Assembly (NCBI RefSeq): GCF_020567425.1
Contig: NZ_JAJCVJ010000001.1
Coordinates: forward strand, 1,488,001-1,552,000
From: Salinirubrum litoreum
Lineage (GTDB): Archaea > Halobacteriota > Halobacteria > Halobacteriales > Haloferacaceae
DNA length: 64,000 nt
Direction of reading: 5' to 3'
Below, piece by piece: positions 18,338-26,952 of this stretch; the first letter of the stretch is position 1, and the number at the start of each line of letters is the position of its first letter. Below the pieces are notes generated by a model. That model was not told the DNA's origin, did not search any database, and was given only the letters and a program-made list of their open reading frames with translations. Both the position numbers and the translations under genes were made by a program.

Positions 18338-19168
18338 ATGCCCGAACTCCAGTCCTGCTACTTCTGTGGCGAGATCGGCGACGCGCTGACCGCCGTCGAC
18401 GTGGTGCCCGCCGCCCTCGCCGACGAGTCCACCCAGCGGACGGTCGTCGTCTGCTCGACCTGCCAGCGAAAGCTCGACGCCGTGCTCGCTCCCCTCCGAG
18501 ACCTCGCCACCGCAGGCGCGACTGGCGAGGCCGACGTGGACGACGACACGACAGCGGAGCACACCGCACCGACCGAGGAGGACGCGGCCGGAACAGCCGA
18601 GGTCGGCGAGCCGAACGACGCCGACGGCACCATCGACGCCGAGAGTCCCCTCGCGCCGACGGACCACGTCGACGAGTCGACAGACGACACCGGGTCGGGC
18701 GGCATAACCTTCGCGGACGCCGCCGGGGCGTCGGACGACGCGACCGACGAGCAGGGCGACGGTATCGAGTTCTCGGGCAGTGCCGACACTGCAGACGACG
18801 AAGCCGACGACACCCGCCTCGGTGGTACCGACGGCGACTCCGACGCCGCGCTCGGTAGCGAAGACGAGGCCGCGGCCGACGAGACGGAGACACCGAGCGA
18901 CGACTCCTCCGAGGACTCGCAGACAGCGAGCGAGGAAGCGTCTCCCGGCGACGCCGCCGCAGACGCACCCAGAGACGACCCGCCGACCGGCTACCGGAAG
19001 GTCGTCAGACTGCTTCAGAATCGGGAGTTCCCGGTCGAGCGCGAGTCGTTCGTCGACCTGGCGTCGAACGCCTACGAACTGGAGGAGTCGACCGTGTCGG
19101 CGTCGCTGGATCGACTGGTCGAGCGCGGGGCGCTGGTGGAGTCCGACGGGCAGTTGCAGAAACCCTGA
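18338..19168 (+). CDS. Zinc-ribbon / acidic linker / winged-helix protein
   Basis: A 276-residue protein in three parts. Residues 1-55 form a zinc-ribbon-like domain with CYFCGE and VCSTCQRK (two CxxC pairs). Residues 60-205 are an extremely acidic Ser/Thr/Asp/Glu/Ala linker. Residues 210-276 are a winged helix (YRKVVRLLQNREFPVERESF, then STVSASLDRLVERGALVES). This looks like a transcription or chromatin-associated factor with a disordered tether. The leaderless ATG at 18338 follows an AGTTTCAAC box (18305-18313). The specific function is unknown. Confidence 0.82.
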   Translation: MPELQSCYFCGEIGDALTAVDVVPAALADESTQRTVVVCSTCQRKLDAVLAPLRDLATAGATGEADVDDDTTAEHTAPTEEDAAGTAEVGEPNDADGTIDAESPLAPTDHVDESTDDTGSGGITFADAAGASDDATDEQGDGIEFSGSADTADDEADDTRLGGTDGDSDAALGSEDEAAADETETPSDDSSEDSQTASEEASPGDAAADAPRDDPPTGYRKVVRLLQNREFPVERESFVDLASNAYELEESTVSASLDRLVERGALVESDGQLQKP

Positions 19169-19199
19169 GTAGCAGAGGCCACCCGCGCGCCGGTCCGCC

Positions 19200-19784
19200 T
19201 CAGAGATCGCCTTTCGTACTCGGGGTGTCCGACCGGCGCTCGTCCAGTCGGGTCGCGTCGTCCAGCGTTCTGGCGAGACCCTTGAACAGCGCCTCGACCT
19301 CGTGGTGGGCGTTCTCGCCCGTCACCTCGGCGTGGAGCGTCAGGCCGGCGTTCGTCGCCAGCGAGCGCGCGAAGTGCTTGCCCATGTGACTCGTGAACTC
19401 GCCGACGCGTTCCTGTGAGAACTCGCCCTCGAAGTGGAAACTCGGACGGCCCGAGACGTCCACGACGACCGAGGCGACCGCCTCGTCCAGCGGGACGCGC
19501 CGGTCTGCGAAGCGGCGGATGCCACGCTTGTCGCCGAGTGCCTCGTCGAACGCCTCGCCGAGGACGATCGCCACGTCCTCGACCGTGTGGTGGTCGTCGA
19601 CGTGGAGGTCGCCGTCACACTCGACGGTGAGGTCGAACAGGCCGTGCTTGGCGAAGGCGGTGAGCATGTGGTCGAAGAAGCCGATGCCGGTGTCGACGCG
19701 GGCGTCGCCGTCGCCGTCCACGTCGAGCGTCAGGTCGATTGCCGTCTCGCTCGTCTCGCGCGACACGGCGGCCGTCCGGTCCAT
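19200..19784 (-). CDS. hisB: Imidazoleglycerol-phosphate dehydratase
   Basis: A 194-residue IGPD enzyme (histidine biosynthesis, dehydration of imidazoleglycerol phosphate). It carries both duplicated-domain signatures, [16 protein letters not shown] with [14 protein letters not shown] (residues about 37-75) and the second-half HMGKHFARS and [16 protein letters not shown]. The His clusters bind the two catalytic Mn ions. The length is that of the monofunctional enzyme, without the phosphatase domain of some bacterial HisB proteins. hisA lies 0.5 kb away on the same strand. Confidence 0.96.
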   Translation of the reverse strand: MDRTAAVSRETSETAIDLTLDVDGDGDARVDTGIGFFDHMLTAFAKHGLFDLTVECDGDLHVDDHHTVEDVAIVLGEAFDEALGDKRGIRRFADRRVPLDEAVASVVVDVSGRPSFHFEGEFSQERVGEFTSHMGKHFARSLATNAGLTLHAEVTGENAHHEVEALFKGLARTLDDATRLDERRSDTPSTKGDL

Positions 19785-19916
19785 ACCGCCTCTCCTCGCT
19801 CCCGGCCCATGACGGTTGCGCTCCCCTCGGCCGTCTCGTTGGCGCTCGCTCCGGCAGTCGCACGTCCGACAGCCGTCTGCCGTGGTTTCATGCGAACAGT
19901 TGTCGTATCGGGTGGT

Positions 19917-20129
19917 ATGACCGTCAGCACCGATCTCCTGGCGATCAGCAGTCTCGCCGGTGGCGTCCTGCTGTGTTCCTCAGCGACGGTCGTCGGCGTC
20001 GCGCTCGGGCTTCCGGCGCTCGCACTCGGAGTCTGTCTGGTCGTGGTCTCGCTCGTCGACCGCGCCCGCCGGTACGCCGGCGGCCACGCCGAGTCGGGCC
20101 ACGGCACCGACTCGGGGGGACTCCCGTGA
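19917..20129 (+). CDS. Small membrane protein, 70 aa, coupled to the next gene
   Basis: A 70-residue protein with two hydrophobic helices ([20 protein letters not shown] and [18 protein letters not shown]) and a Gly/His-rich tail. The ATG at 19917 lies about 27 nt after a GGTTTCATG box and suits a leaderless start. Its TGA overlaps the GTG of the next small gene. No family is recognised. The pair sits antisense in orientation to the flanking hisB and hisA. Confidence 0.6.
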   Translation: MTVSTDLLAISSLAGGVLLCSSATVVGVALGLPALALGVCLVVVSLVDRARRYAGGHAESGHGTDSGGLP

Positions 20130-20293
20130 TCCTGACGAGCGTGAAGACGGCGGCGTTGACCGTCTACACGTTCCTCGTCGGTGGCCTGCTCGTCGCCTCG
20201 CAGTCGCCCGGCGCGATGGTGCTCGGTGTCGGTCTCTGTTGTGTCGTCGCGCTGGTACTCATCCGGGGACTGGGAACGACCGCGACGAACTGA
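20126..20293 (+). CDS. Small membrane protein, 55 aa
   Basis: A 55-residue protein that starts at a GTG overlapping the upstream stop (GTGA at 20126-20129). It has two predicted transmembrane helices: residues about 7-25 (KTAALTVYTFLVGGLLVAS) and 28-47 (GAMVLGVGLCCVVALVLIRG). The overlap implies translational coupling, so the two products may form a hetero-oligomeric membrane complex. The function is not recognised. Confidence 0.6.
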   Translation: MILTSVKTAALTVYTFLVGGLLVASQSPGAMVLGVGLCCVVALVLIRGLGTTATN

Positions 20294-20308
20294 GTCGGCT
20301 GCGGTCGT

Positions 20309-21031
20309 TCAGGCGTCCATCGCCTCGCGGAGCGTGAACCGGCCCTCGTAGAGTGCGGTGCCGACGACGACCGCGCTCGCGCCGGCCTCGCGGAGCGCCC
20401 GCACGTCGTCGACCGAGGCGACCCCGCCACTGGCGATCACGGGAATCTCGACCGCCTCGACCAGTCGCTCGACGCCTTCGGTTCTGACGCCCGCGAGTCG
20501 TCCCTCCACGTCGACGTCGGTGAAGAGGATGCCACCCGCGCCGAGGTCCTCGTAGCGCTCGGCGGCCTCGGCCGGGTCGAGACCGGTGCCCTCAGTCCAC
20601 CCGGAGACGACGACCTCGCCGTCTTTCGCGTCGAGGCTCACGACCACGCTGTCGGGGTGGACCTCGCTGATCTCGGCGACGATCTCGGGCGTCTCGACGG
20701 CGGCGGTCCCGAGGATCACGCGGTCCACGCCCCGGTCGAGGAGGTCGATGGCGTCCTCGGCCGTCCGGATACCCCCGCCGAGTTGGATCGGCACGTCGAC
20801 CGCCTCGCGGATGGCCTCGACTGCGGGCGCGTTCTCGCGTTCGCCCTCGAAGGCACCGTCGAGGTCCACGAGGTGGAGGCTCTGTGCGCCCTCGGCGATC
20901 CAGCGTTCGGCGGCCTCGACCGGGTCGCCGTAGCGTTTCTCCGTCCCGCGTTCACCCTGCACGAGTTGGACGACCTCGCCGTCTTGCATATCGACGGCGG
21001 GGACGACCTCGAACTCCGGAAAGTGGCTCAT
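20309..21031 (-). CDS. hisA: Phosphoribosylformimino-AICAR phosphate isomerase
   Basis: A 240-residue TIM-barrel isomerase. The catalytic Asp is in VVPAVDMQDGEVVQL (residues 9-23), the second is in LFTDVDVEGRLAG near 138, and the phosphate-binding loops are PIQLGGGIRT near 80 and IPVIASGGVAS near 172. It catalyses the Amadori rearrangement in histidine biosynthesis. The paired half-barrel phosphate motifs and the length distinguish it from HisF. It is preceded by a 0.74-kb intergenic region holding a structured repeat element. Confidence 0.96.
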   Translation of the reverse strand: MSHFPEFEVVPAVDMQDGEVVQLVQGERGTEKRYGDPVEAAERWIAEGAQSLHLVDLDGAFEGERENAPAVEAIREAVDVPIQLGGGIRTAEDAIDLLDRGVDRVILGTAAVETPEIVAEISEVHPDSVVVSLDAKDGEVVVSGWTEGTGLDPAEAAERYEDLGAGGILFTDVDVEGRLAGVRTEGVERLVEAVEIPVIASGGVASVDDVRALREAGASAVVVGTALYEGRFTLREAMDA

Positions 21032-21139
21032 ACTGGTGGTGGGACCGGTGTGGTGGTGAAGACTACGATTGTGGCTGGATCGGGGGGTCGGTGCTCGACT
21101 GTGGTGACTACTGTCGGGAGAGAAATGGATTCACAGACC

Positions 21140-21630
21140 GGAACTGCGACAGCACCGCAAACCGCGACAGCACCAGCAACGCTACTCGATCCGGTACAAA
21201 CGGAATATTCGACCGCGACAGCACAGCACCTCAATCCTCCCCAGCCTCGGCTCGCTCTCCGCACCGCCCGCGAGCCTCCCTCGCACGTCTGGCGAGAGAC
21301 ACGCTCGCGCTGATCCGACTGGTCCACCGCGAGTTGCACGATGCGTCGCAGAATCCACCGGGTGGGACTGAAAGGGGCCGACCGCTCGACCCATCCCCGA
21401 CGCCGGTAGCACCGGAGGGAAGGCGAGCCGGCTTGCCGGCTCGCCTGACTGAGGAGCGCCCCAAGTCGCGGATGGTCGAGCGGTCGGGGGCTTTCACCTC
21501 TCGTCGTCCGCGACTGATTCAGCAGAACCCACATCGTACGGGGGCTTTCACTCCTCGGTGTCTGCGACCCACTCGGCAGAATCAATCTCTCACGGGAGCT
21601 TTCGCCCCTCGTCGTCGCCACCCGATTGGA
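21140..21630 (-). repeat. Structured intergenic element, copy A
   Basis: This fills most of the 740-nt gap between ftsZ2 and hisA. Read on the minus strand it has three 54-nt units (cores at 21594, 21540 and 21486), each containing GTGAAAGCCCCC or a variant. Then come an outer stem CGACCGCTCGACC / GGTCGAGCGGTCG, an inner perfect 12-bp hairpin (21421-21446, loop TT), the motif CTTTCAGTCCCACCC (21360-21375), a covarying 28-nt hairpin (21249-21276) and a GC tail rich in TGTCGCGG. No open frame is convincing. It is the best-ordered copy of a five-copy family. The remainder of the gap holds only the hisA promoter region and a T-run below ftsZ2. Confidence 0.75.
21249..21276 (-). ncRNA. Candidate structured-RNA hairpin, copy A
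   Basis: Read on the minus strand this is a perfect 7-bp stem GGCTCGC / GCGAGCC around the 14-nt loop GGGCGGTGCGGAGA. It is flanked by GAGGGAG on the 5' side and GAGGCTGGGGAGGA on the 3' side. The same loop and flanks occur at 28966-28993 and 44522-44549 with different but still perfectly paired stems. I infer a structured RNA; no transcription start is visible close by. Confidence 0.55.
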
Positions 21631-21687
21631 CCGACTCAATCGAATCTTCGCAAACGTCGTACTCGTCAGACACGTCTCACAGATCGA

Positions 21688-21705
21688 CCACACAAAAAGA
21701 ACCGG
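21688..21705 (-). terminator. Possible ftsZ2 terminator T-run
   Basis: On the minus strand, about 75 nt after the ftsZ2 stop, the sequence GGTTCTTTTTGTGTGG provides a T-run of five within an otherwise GC-rich stretch. Archaeal termination commonly uses such T-tracts without a hairpin. Short and unverified. Confidence 0.3.
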
Positions 21706-21772
21706 CGTCGTCGGCGTCGTAGTCGTCGAAGCCGCCGAAACCGCATCGTCGGCACACCGCGACCGGACAGCC

Positions 21773-22939
21773 CTAGCGGATCACGTCGAGGCCGTTGTTC
21801 TGCTCGACCTCTTCGCGACCGCCGTCGGACTGCCACGAGTTCGCGTTCTGTTTCGCGTCGAACTCCGAGTCAGCAGATTCGATGCTCTGGCGGGACTTGT
21901 CGGCCTGCTTCTGGGTGCTCGGGCCGAGTACCTGCGCGGACTGGACGCCCGTCATGATCGCCATGACGCGCACCTTGCCCTTGTACTCGTCCTGGATCCG
22001 TGCGCCCCAGATCACGTTGGCGCTGGCCTCCAGTCGCTCGGTGATGTTGTCCGCGATGCCCTCGGCCTCTTTCAGCGTGAGGTCCGGGCCACCCGTGATG
22101 TGGACGAGACCGCCGGATGCGCCCCGGTAGTCCACGTCCAGCAGTGGGTGGTTCATCGCGTCGTTCACCACTTCCTGCGTCTTGTTCTTGTCCTGTGTCT
22201 CCCCGACGAGCATCACCGCCACGCCACCCTGGTTCATGATGGTGGACATGTCGGCGTAGTCGAGGTTGATCAGGCTCGGCTGGGTGATCGTCTCCGAGAT
22301 CCCCTTGACGGTCTCGGCGATGATCTGGTCCATCACCGAGAACGCCTTCCCGATGGGCAGGTTCGGGACGTAGTCGAGCAGGCGGTTGTTGTCGAGGACG
22401 ATGATCGAGTCGGCCTCGTTGCGAAGCTTCTCGAGACCTTCCTCGGCTTTCACCGTCCGGGCGCGCTCGACGTTGAACGGCGTCGAGACCATCCCGACGA
22501 CGATCGCACCCTGCTCTTTGGCGATCTTGGAGACGACCGGCGCGGCGCCGGTCCCGGTCCCGCCACCCATCCCGGCGGTGACGAAGACCAGGTCGGCGTT
22601 GCCGATGACCTCCTTGACCGTCCCCTGTGCCATCTCCGTGGCGCGCTCCCCCATCGAGGGGTCGCCACCGGCACCCAGCCCCTGCGTGAGCGACTTGCCG
22701 ACCAGGATCTTCGTGTCGGCTTCGATCATCTTCAGGTGCTGTTTGTCGGTGTTGATGGCGATCGTCTCCGCGCCTTCCACACCGATGTTGTAGAGCCGGT
22801 TGATCGTGTTGTTGCCGGCACCACCACAGCCGACGATGACGATTCGGGGGTCCCCGAACTCGTCGTCGTCCATGTCCGCGTTCATCTCCCGCTTCTCGGC
22901 TTCCGCGTTGTCGAGGGCGTCCTGCACGATATCCTGCAT
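21773..22939 (-). CDS. ftsZ2: Cell-division GTPase FtsZ (FtsZ2 type)
   Basis: A 388-residue tubulin-fold division protein. The nucleotide-binding GCGGAGNN is near residues 37-44, the tubulin signature GGGTGTG is at 125-131, and the T7 catalytic loop NLDYAD is at 225-230. All key residues are present, so it should polymerise and hydrolyse GTP. The variable C-terminal tail (about 320-388) ends GLDVIR. Assignment as FtsZ2 rather than FtsZ1 rests on the N-terminus [15 protein letters not shown] and on the gene order: the known cdrS-ftsZ2 pairing is present, and the secE/nusG genes often found near ftsZ1 are absent. It begins 2 nt after cdrS. Confidence 0.93.
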   Translation of the reverse strand: MQDIVQDALDNAEAEKREMNADMDDDEFGDPRIVIVGCGGAGNNTINRLYNIGVEGAETIAINTDKQHLKMIEADTKILVGKSLTQGLGAGGDPSMGERATEMAQGTVKEVIGNADLVFVTAGMGGGTGTGAAPVVSKIAKEQGAIVVGMVSTPFNVERARTVKAEEGLEKLRNEADSIIVLDNNRLLDYVPNLPIGKAFSVMDQIIAETVKGISETITQPSLINLDYADMSTIMNQGGVAVMLVGETQDKNKTQEVVNDAMNHPLLDVDYRGASGGLVHITGGPDLTLKEAEGIADNITERLEASANVIWGARIQDEYKGKVRVMAIMTGVQSAQVLGPSTQKQADKSRQSIESADSEFDAKQNANSWQSDGGREEVEQNNGLDVIR

Positions 22940-22941
22940 CG

Positions 22942-23124
22942 TTACACCTTGGCCCAGCTACGCTTCGTGCCGTTGTTCGACTCGCGGTTCTCCCGCTGTT
23001 CGTTGAGCATCTCGCGGACTGCCGAGCGGATGGCTTCCGAGCGATTCGGGAACTCTCCCGTCTCCACCATCTGTTCGACCTCCTCGATCTGCTGCTTCGG
23101 AATCCGTAGTGTCACACGCTCCAT
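22942..23124 (-). CDS. cdrS: Ribbon-helix-helix regulator CdrS
   Basis: A 60-residue MetJ/CopG-type DNA-binding protein: the beta strand [12 protein letters not shown], then helices [14 protein letters not shown] and [17 protein letters not shown]. In haloarchaea a short RHH protein of this kind, CdrS, is co-transcribed with ftsZ2 and controls division. The ATG at 23124 is preferred to one 9 nt upstream because GGGGGA precedes it at a usable distance. The promoter lies far upstream (TATA at 23305-23311), leaving a leader of about 150 nt that begins within a palindrome. The stop is 2 nt before ftsZ2. Confidence 0.92.
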   Translation of the reverse strand: MERVTLRIPKQQIEEVEQMVETGEFPNRSEAIRSAVREMLNEQRENRESNNGTKRSWAKV

Positions 23125-23261
23125 GGTTTGCATTCCCCCGGTAAGACGGTACGACGGACGCGCCGTGTCGCGCCGGGTGACCCGACACGCGCGTTCCGTG
23201 CGACCGTCGTACACACCGAAACCGCACGACGTGAGAGGGCTATCCCACGCGGCCCCGGTCT

Positions 23262-23331
23262 GTAAGACGACCGTCTTACGCGACCGTAATCACAGACTGA
23301 CGGGTTATAAAGATTACGGCGGTCGTAAGAC
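23262..23331 (-). promoter_or_regulatory. cdrS-ftsZ2 promoter with a dyad framing the TATA box
   Basis: The TATA box (TTTATAA on the minus strand, 23305-23311) is bracketed by two copies of one inverted motif. The right copy, 23312-23331, is GATTACGG-5 nt-GTAAGAC. The left copy, 23273-23291, is its reverse complement with 4 nt in the middle. The left arm also overlaps a perfect palindrome, GTAAGACG-AC-CGTCTTAC (23262-23279), placed where transcription should start. A further half-site GTAAGACG lies at 23141-23148. This layout fits cooperative binding of RHH dimers (CdrS or CdrL) that would block TBP/TFB and the start site. Confidence 0.7.
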
Positions 23332-23371
23332 AATCGTCCGATTCCGGCGTTTGCGGACGTTTCGAGACTGT

Positions 23372-24004
23372 TTACGACCGTTCTAGCACGTCGGCCGCCG
23401 GCGTCCGGCGGCCACACCCCGGGCAGAAGGCCCAGTCAGAGCGCAGTTCGTCGCCGCAGTCACAGAAGACTCGGTGGGTCGCCTTCTCGCCGCAGTTCGG
23501 GCAGTAGACGTGCTCTGCACCCATGTTTTCGCCACACTGCCCACACGTCTTACGCGCCGATTCGGGGTCGTTCTTCGGCCGCTCGTCGTCGTTTGCAGGA
23601 CGTGTCTTACGCGACTCGGCGTCGGTCGTCTGCTCGACGGACGCGTCGGCGTTCTGTGCGGAGACGCCGTCGAGCGAGACGTTTACTGTGAACTCAGGGC
23701 TCTGCCGCGCCGGGTGACCGACCGGAGCCTCCCGCGCGTCCAGTCGCTCGGCGAGCAGTTCGTCGATACGGTCGGACAGCACCGCGTCGAGACTGCCCGG
23801 GTGTGGCTCCTCGGCAGTGGTCGCGTCGGTCGTCCCGGGCGTGCCGGTCCCACCGGTCGTGTCGGTCGGAGTCGACTCGCTCGGGCCACGCTCCGCGTCG
23901 AGGTACGCGCGCAGTGCCTCGCGCATCACCTCGCTCTTGGAGGCGTCGAACTCCTCCAGACGGCGGACGAGGTCGTCGTCCGCTCGGAACGTGATCTTGC
24001 TCAT
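23372..24004 (-). CDS. cdrL: CdrL: ribbon-helix-helix plus double zinc-ribbon protein
   Basis: A 210-residue protein. Residues 1-42 form an RHH domain (MSKITFRADDDLVRRLEEF, then KSEVMREALRAYL). A Pro/Thr/Asp-rich linker follows, and the last 60 residues hold a double zinc ribbon with four CxxC-like pairs (CGQCGEN, YCPNCGE, CDCGDE, FCPGCGRR). It matches the long RHH protein encoded next to cdrS-ftsZ2 in haloarchaea (CdrL). A TTAAAATA box (24029-24036) gives a leaderless ATG at 24004. Its stop lies 40 nt upstream of the cdrS operator, so the two genes are transcribed from separate promoters but in the same direction. Confidence 0.88.
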   Translation of the reverse strand: MSKITFRADDDLVRRLEEFDASKSEVMREALRAYLDAERGPSESTPTDTTGGTGTPGTTDATTAEEPHPGSLDAVLSDRIDELLAERLDAREAPVGHPARQSPEFTVNVSLDGVSAQNADASVEQTTDAESRKTRPANDDERPKNDPESARKTCGQCGENMGAEHVYCPNCGEKATHRVFCDCGDELRSDWAFCPGCGRRTPAADVLERS

Positions 24005-24186
24005 CGTCCGACGCATCTGCGTCTGGGTATTTTAATCTTCCTGCCGTGTCTGACGCCTGTCTGTCGAACCGTCGCCGAGGTGGGCTGGCTCCGGTGAGTC
24101 GGCCCACGGCGGGAGTGTCACACCGAACCACGCCGACGGCGAAGGGAAATTCTTAAACACACATCGTGTCCTACGTAGGAGTGCGA

Positions 24187-24260
24187 CCGGGTTTAGCTCA
24201 GCCTGGCAGAGCAGCCGACTGTAGATCGGCTTGCCCCCCGTTCAAATCGGGGAACCCGGA
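24187..24260 (+). tRNA. trnY: tRNA-Tyr (GTA)
   Basis: A complete cloverleaf: acceptor stem CCGGGTT / AACCCGG, D-arm GCTC...GAGC, anticodon arm GCCGA-CTGTAGA-TCGGC with anticodon GTA at 24221-24223, T-arm CCCCG-TTCAAAT-CGGGG and discriminator A at 24260. There is no intron and CCA is not encoded. A TTCTTAAAC TATA box lies about 30 nt upstream (24150-24158). Confidence 0.97.
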
Positions 24261-24370
24261 CTCGCGGTGTCACACGCACCGTCTTCTCCCGATTTCCCCC
24301 ACCACGACCGCAGAGACCGTGGTGTATCGTTTCACGGAACTGCTTTACGGCTCCCCCGCCCAGTCGGCGT

Positions 24371-24979
24371 ATGGACTACGAAGCGAGCCTCGACAGGGCG
24401 CTCGACGAGGTGCCGGACCTCGGCGGTTCAGACGAGCGTCTCGTCGTCCCCGACGCTCAGGCACAGAAAGACGGCGCGTTCACACGACTGACGAACCTCT
24501 CGGCCATCGCCGACGCACTGGCCCGCGATCCCGAACACCTCCACCGGTCGATCCAGCGCGAACTCGGGACGAACGGCCAGTACGAGGACGGTCGTGCGCG
24601 CTACAACGGGAACTTCTCCGGGAGCGACTTCGACGCCACCGTCCGGAGCTACATGGACGAGTACGTCCTCTGTTCGGAGTGTGGCCTGCCGGACACCCGC
24701 CTCGTCACCGAGGGGCGCAACCAGATGCTCCGGTGTGACGCCTGCGGGGCGTTCCGCCCGGTCGCCAAGCGCAGTTCCAGCAGCCAGCGCACCGAGCGCC
24801 CGGACGTCGAGGAGGGGCGCACCTACGAGGTCAAGATCACCGGCACCGGCCGCAAGGGCGACGGTGTCGCCGAGAAGGGCAAGTACACCATCTTCGTCCC
24901 CGGCGCACAGGAGGGCGACGTGGTACAGATCTACATCGAGAACATCTCCGGCACGCTCGCGTTCGCCAAACTCGTCTGA
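24371..24979 (+). CDS. aif2b: Translation initiation factor aIF2 subunit beta with C-terminal TRAM domain
   Basis: A 202-residue protein. The N-terminal region and central domain (LTNLSAIADALARDPEHLHR, YMDEYVLCSECGLPDTRL) match archaeal aIF2-beta. The C4 zinc ribbon uses CSECG and CDACGA near residues 96-122. From about residue 140 a TRAM RNA-binding domain follows (YEVKITGTGRKGDGVAEKGK, then FVPGAQEGDVVQIYI). The TRAM fusion is usual in haloarchaea. aIF2 delivers initiator tRNA to the ribosome. A GCTTTACGG box at 24341-24349 supports a leaderless ATG. Confidence 0.96.
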   Translation: MDYEASLDRALDEVPDLGGSDERLVVPDAQAQKDGAFTRLTNLSAIADALARDPEHLHRSIQRELGTNGQYEDGRARYNGNFSGSDFDATVRSYMDEYVLCSECGLPDTRLVTEGRNQMLRCDACGAFRPVAKRSSSSQRTERPDVEEGRTYEVKITGTGRKGDGVAEKGKYTIFVPGAQEGDVVQIYIENISGTLAFAKLV

Positions 24980-25031
24980 TCCGGTTCTCGCAGGCTGTTT
25001 TCGCGGAGCGACCACGTCCGACAGCGACGCC

Positions 25032-25886
25032 TCACCCCCCGACGCGACCGACCGTCACCTCGAACGGGACGACCTCGACGCGGCGGTAGTCGCCGTCGGC
25101 CATCTGTCCGACGACCTCGCGGCCCATCTCCCGCCACTCCCGACGGAGGGCGTCGAACTCCGACGACGTGAGCTGTCGCCGGAGTTCGGTCTCGTGGCGA
25201 TCCAACCCCTCGCCGGTCGCCTTCTGTCTCGCGCTCTCGACGTGGTGTTCGTCGTAGGGTGGCTCGACACGCTTCTCGTGGTAGTAGGTGCGCGTCCGCA
25301 CGTCCGACAGCCCTGTCTCACGGAAGCGTCGGGCGACCGTCTCGCCGAGTGCCACGTCGGTCTCGACGCCCGCGAGGTACGCCTCGCGGACCTGCGACTC
25401 CAGCGTGACCTCCCTGTCGACCGTCGAGTCGACACCCACCTCGGCGTTGTTCGGTTCGACGGCCGCGACGAGATCACTGGAGACGCGGGCGAACTCCCGG
25501 AGTGCTGGAGTCGGATCGGGCAGGTTGACCAACAGTGCCTGACAGACGACGAGGTCGGCACAGTCGTCGCGGAGTGGGAGGCGCGTCGCGTCGCCCGCGA
25601 CCGGGGAGAAGTCCGGCGAGTCGGCACCTCCGAATTCGTCGTCGCTCTCGTCGTCACCCCCACCGAGTTCCTCGCGCGCGACGGCCAGCAGGTCGGTGTC
25701 GGCGTCGACGCCGACGACCTCGGCCTCCGACTCCTCGCGCAACACACCGGAGAGTTCGCCGGTGCCACAGCCGACGTCGACGATCCGGTCTCGGCTATCG
25801 AGCGCGAGATCGGCGAGCGCCGCGCGGGAGTCGGCCCACATCCCCGCGCGGGTGCGGGCGAGATACTCGGCCGAGAATCTGCGCAT
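25032..25886 (-). CDS. Class I SAM-dependent methyltransferase
   Basis: A 284-residue Rossmann methyltransferase. Motif I is VDVGCGTGELSG (about residues 36-47), motif II GVDAD is near 58, and motif IV is LVVCQALLVNLPDPTPAL near 115. The segment VAAVEPNNAEVGVDSTVDRE resembles arsenite/ubiquinone-type methyltransferases but gives no substrate. The ATG directly abuts the stop of the endonuclease IV gene (25886/25887), so they form an operon. An acidic low-complexity insertion at about 75-90 is a haloarchaeal feature. Confidence 0.88.
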   Translation of the reverse strand: MRRFSAEYLARTRAGMWADSRAALADLALDSRDRIVDVGCGTGELSGVLREESEAEVVGVDADTDLLAVAREELGGGDDESDDEFGGADSPDFSPVAGDATRLPLRDDCADLVVCQALLVNLPDPTPALREFARVSSDLVAAVEPNNAEVGVDSTVDREVTLESQVREAYLAGVETDVALGETVARRFRETGLSDVRTRTYYHEKRVEPPYDEHHVESARQKATGEGLDRHETELRRQLTSSEFDALRREWREMGREVVGQMADGDYRRVEVVPFEVTVGRVGG

Positions 25887-26714
25887 CTAGGCGTGCCACT
25901 CGCGGACGCGGTCGATGTTCCACGCGAAACTCTTACCGTCCTCGGTCGGCGTCTCCAGGACGAGCGGAACGTCCACGAGGTCCGGATGCGTGAGGAACGC
26001 GCGCATCCCGTCCTCGCCGATCAATCCCTCGCCGATGTGGGCGTGTTCGTCCTTGTTGGTGCCACAGGCGTGTTTCGAGTCGTTCAGGTGGATGCACTCG
26101 AGGTGGTCGAGGCCGACGACCTCGTCGAACGCCCGGACCGTCTCCTCGACACCCTCCGGGGTCGAGAGGTCGTAGCCCGCCGCGAAGGCGTGGGCCGTGT
26201 CGAGACAGACGTCGAGATCCTGCTGGCTCTCCTCGAGGACGGTGGCGAGATGTTCGAAGTCGCCGCCGAGTTTCGTCCCACTGCCGGCGTCGGACTCGAT
26301 CAGGACGGTCACGCCGTCCGGCACGTCGAGTTCGTCCAGCGCGGAGACGGCGTTCGACAGGCCACCCTCGACGCCCGCGCCGGTGTGTGCGCCGAGGTGG
26401 ACGTTGACGTAGCTGATGTCGAGTTTGTCGGCGGCGTCGACCTCCTGCTGCATCGAGTCGATCGACTTCTCGCGCAGGCCGTCTTTCGGCGTACAGAGGT
26501 TGACGAGGTACGACGAGTGGATGACCCACGGCCCGTCGAGCGAGTCGGCGGTGCCCTCGCGGAAGCGCTCGGCCTCCTCGTCGCCGATGTTCGGGTCCTG
26601 CCAGACCTGCGGTGAGTGGGTGAATATCTGTCCGCAGTTCCCGCCCACGTCGAGTTGGTTCTCGACCGCGTTGTCGACCCCGCCAGCGATGGATACGTGT
26701 GCTCCGACGCGCAT
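25887..26714 (-). CDS. nfo: Endonuclease IV (AP endonuclease)
   Basis: A 275-residue TIM-barrel AP endonuclease. Signature segments are [20 protein letters not shown] at the N-terminus, [12 protein letters not shown] near residue 104, [14 protein letters not shown] near 170 and [20 protein letters not shown] near 210, which carry the His/Asp/Glu ligands of the three zinc ions. It cleaves DNA 5' of abasic sites in base-excision repair. A CTTTGCC box about 27 nt upstream suits a leaderless start. The methyltransferase follows with no gap. Confidence 0.96.
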   Translation of the reverse strand: MRVGAHVSIAGGVDNAVENQLDVGGNCGQIFTHSPQVWQDPNIGDEEAERFREGTADSLDGPWVIHSSYLVNLCTPKDGLREKSIDSMQQEVDAADKLDISYVNVHLGAHTGAGVEGGLSNAVSALDELDVPDGVTVLIESDAGSGTKLGGDFEHLATVLEESQQDLDVCLDTAHAFAAGYDLSTPEGVEETVRAFDEVVGLDHLECIHLNDSKHACGTNKDEHAHIGEGLIGEDGMRAFLTHPDLVDVPLVLETPTEDGKSFAWNIDRVREWHA

Positions 26715-26952
26715 ACCGGGGGAATGTGGGTGGTCGGCAAAGGCGCTTCGCTCTCGGGCGTGTCGGCATCGGGTCGGTGTGGCTCGATCGCCGCGCAGTC
26801 GGTGTAATACGCCGGTACGCCGCCGAGACGTATCAGTTCGACTTCCGTGTCAGGTGTCGTCGTGTGTCGTGGCCGTATCCGTGGTATCGAGTATCACACG
26901 CTCGGCACATCAGCGTCCAAACACATATTATCGCGCCGACCGAGGTGGGAGT

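Noticed and set aside
21773-22939. Assignment as FtsZ1
   Set aside because: The N-terminus and the cdrL-cdrS linkage match FtsZ2, and no secE/nusG neighbours are present.
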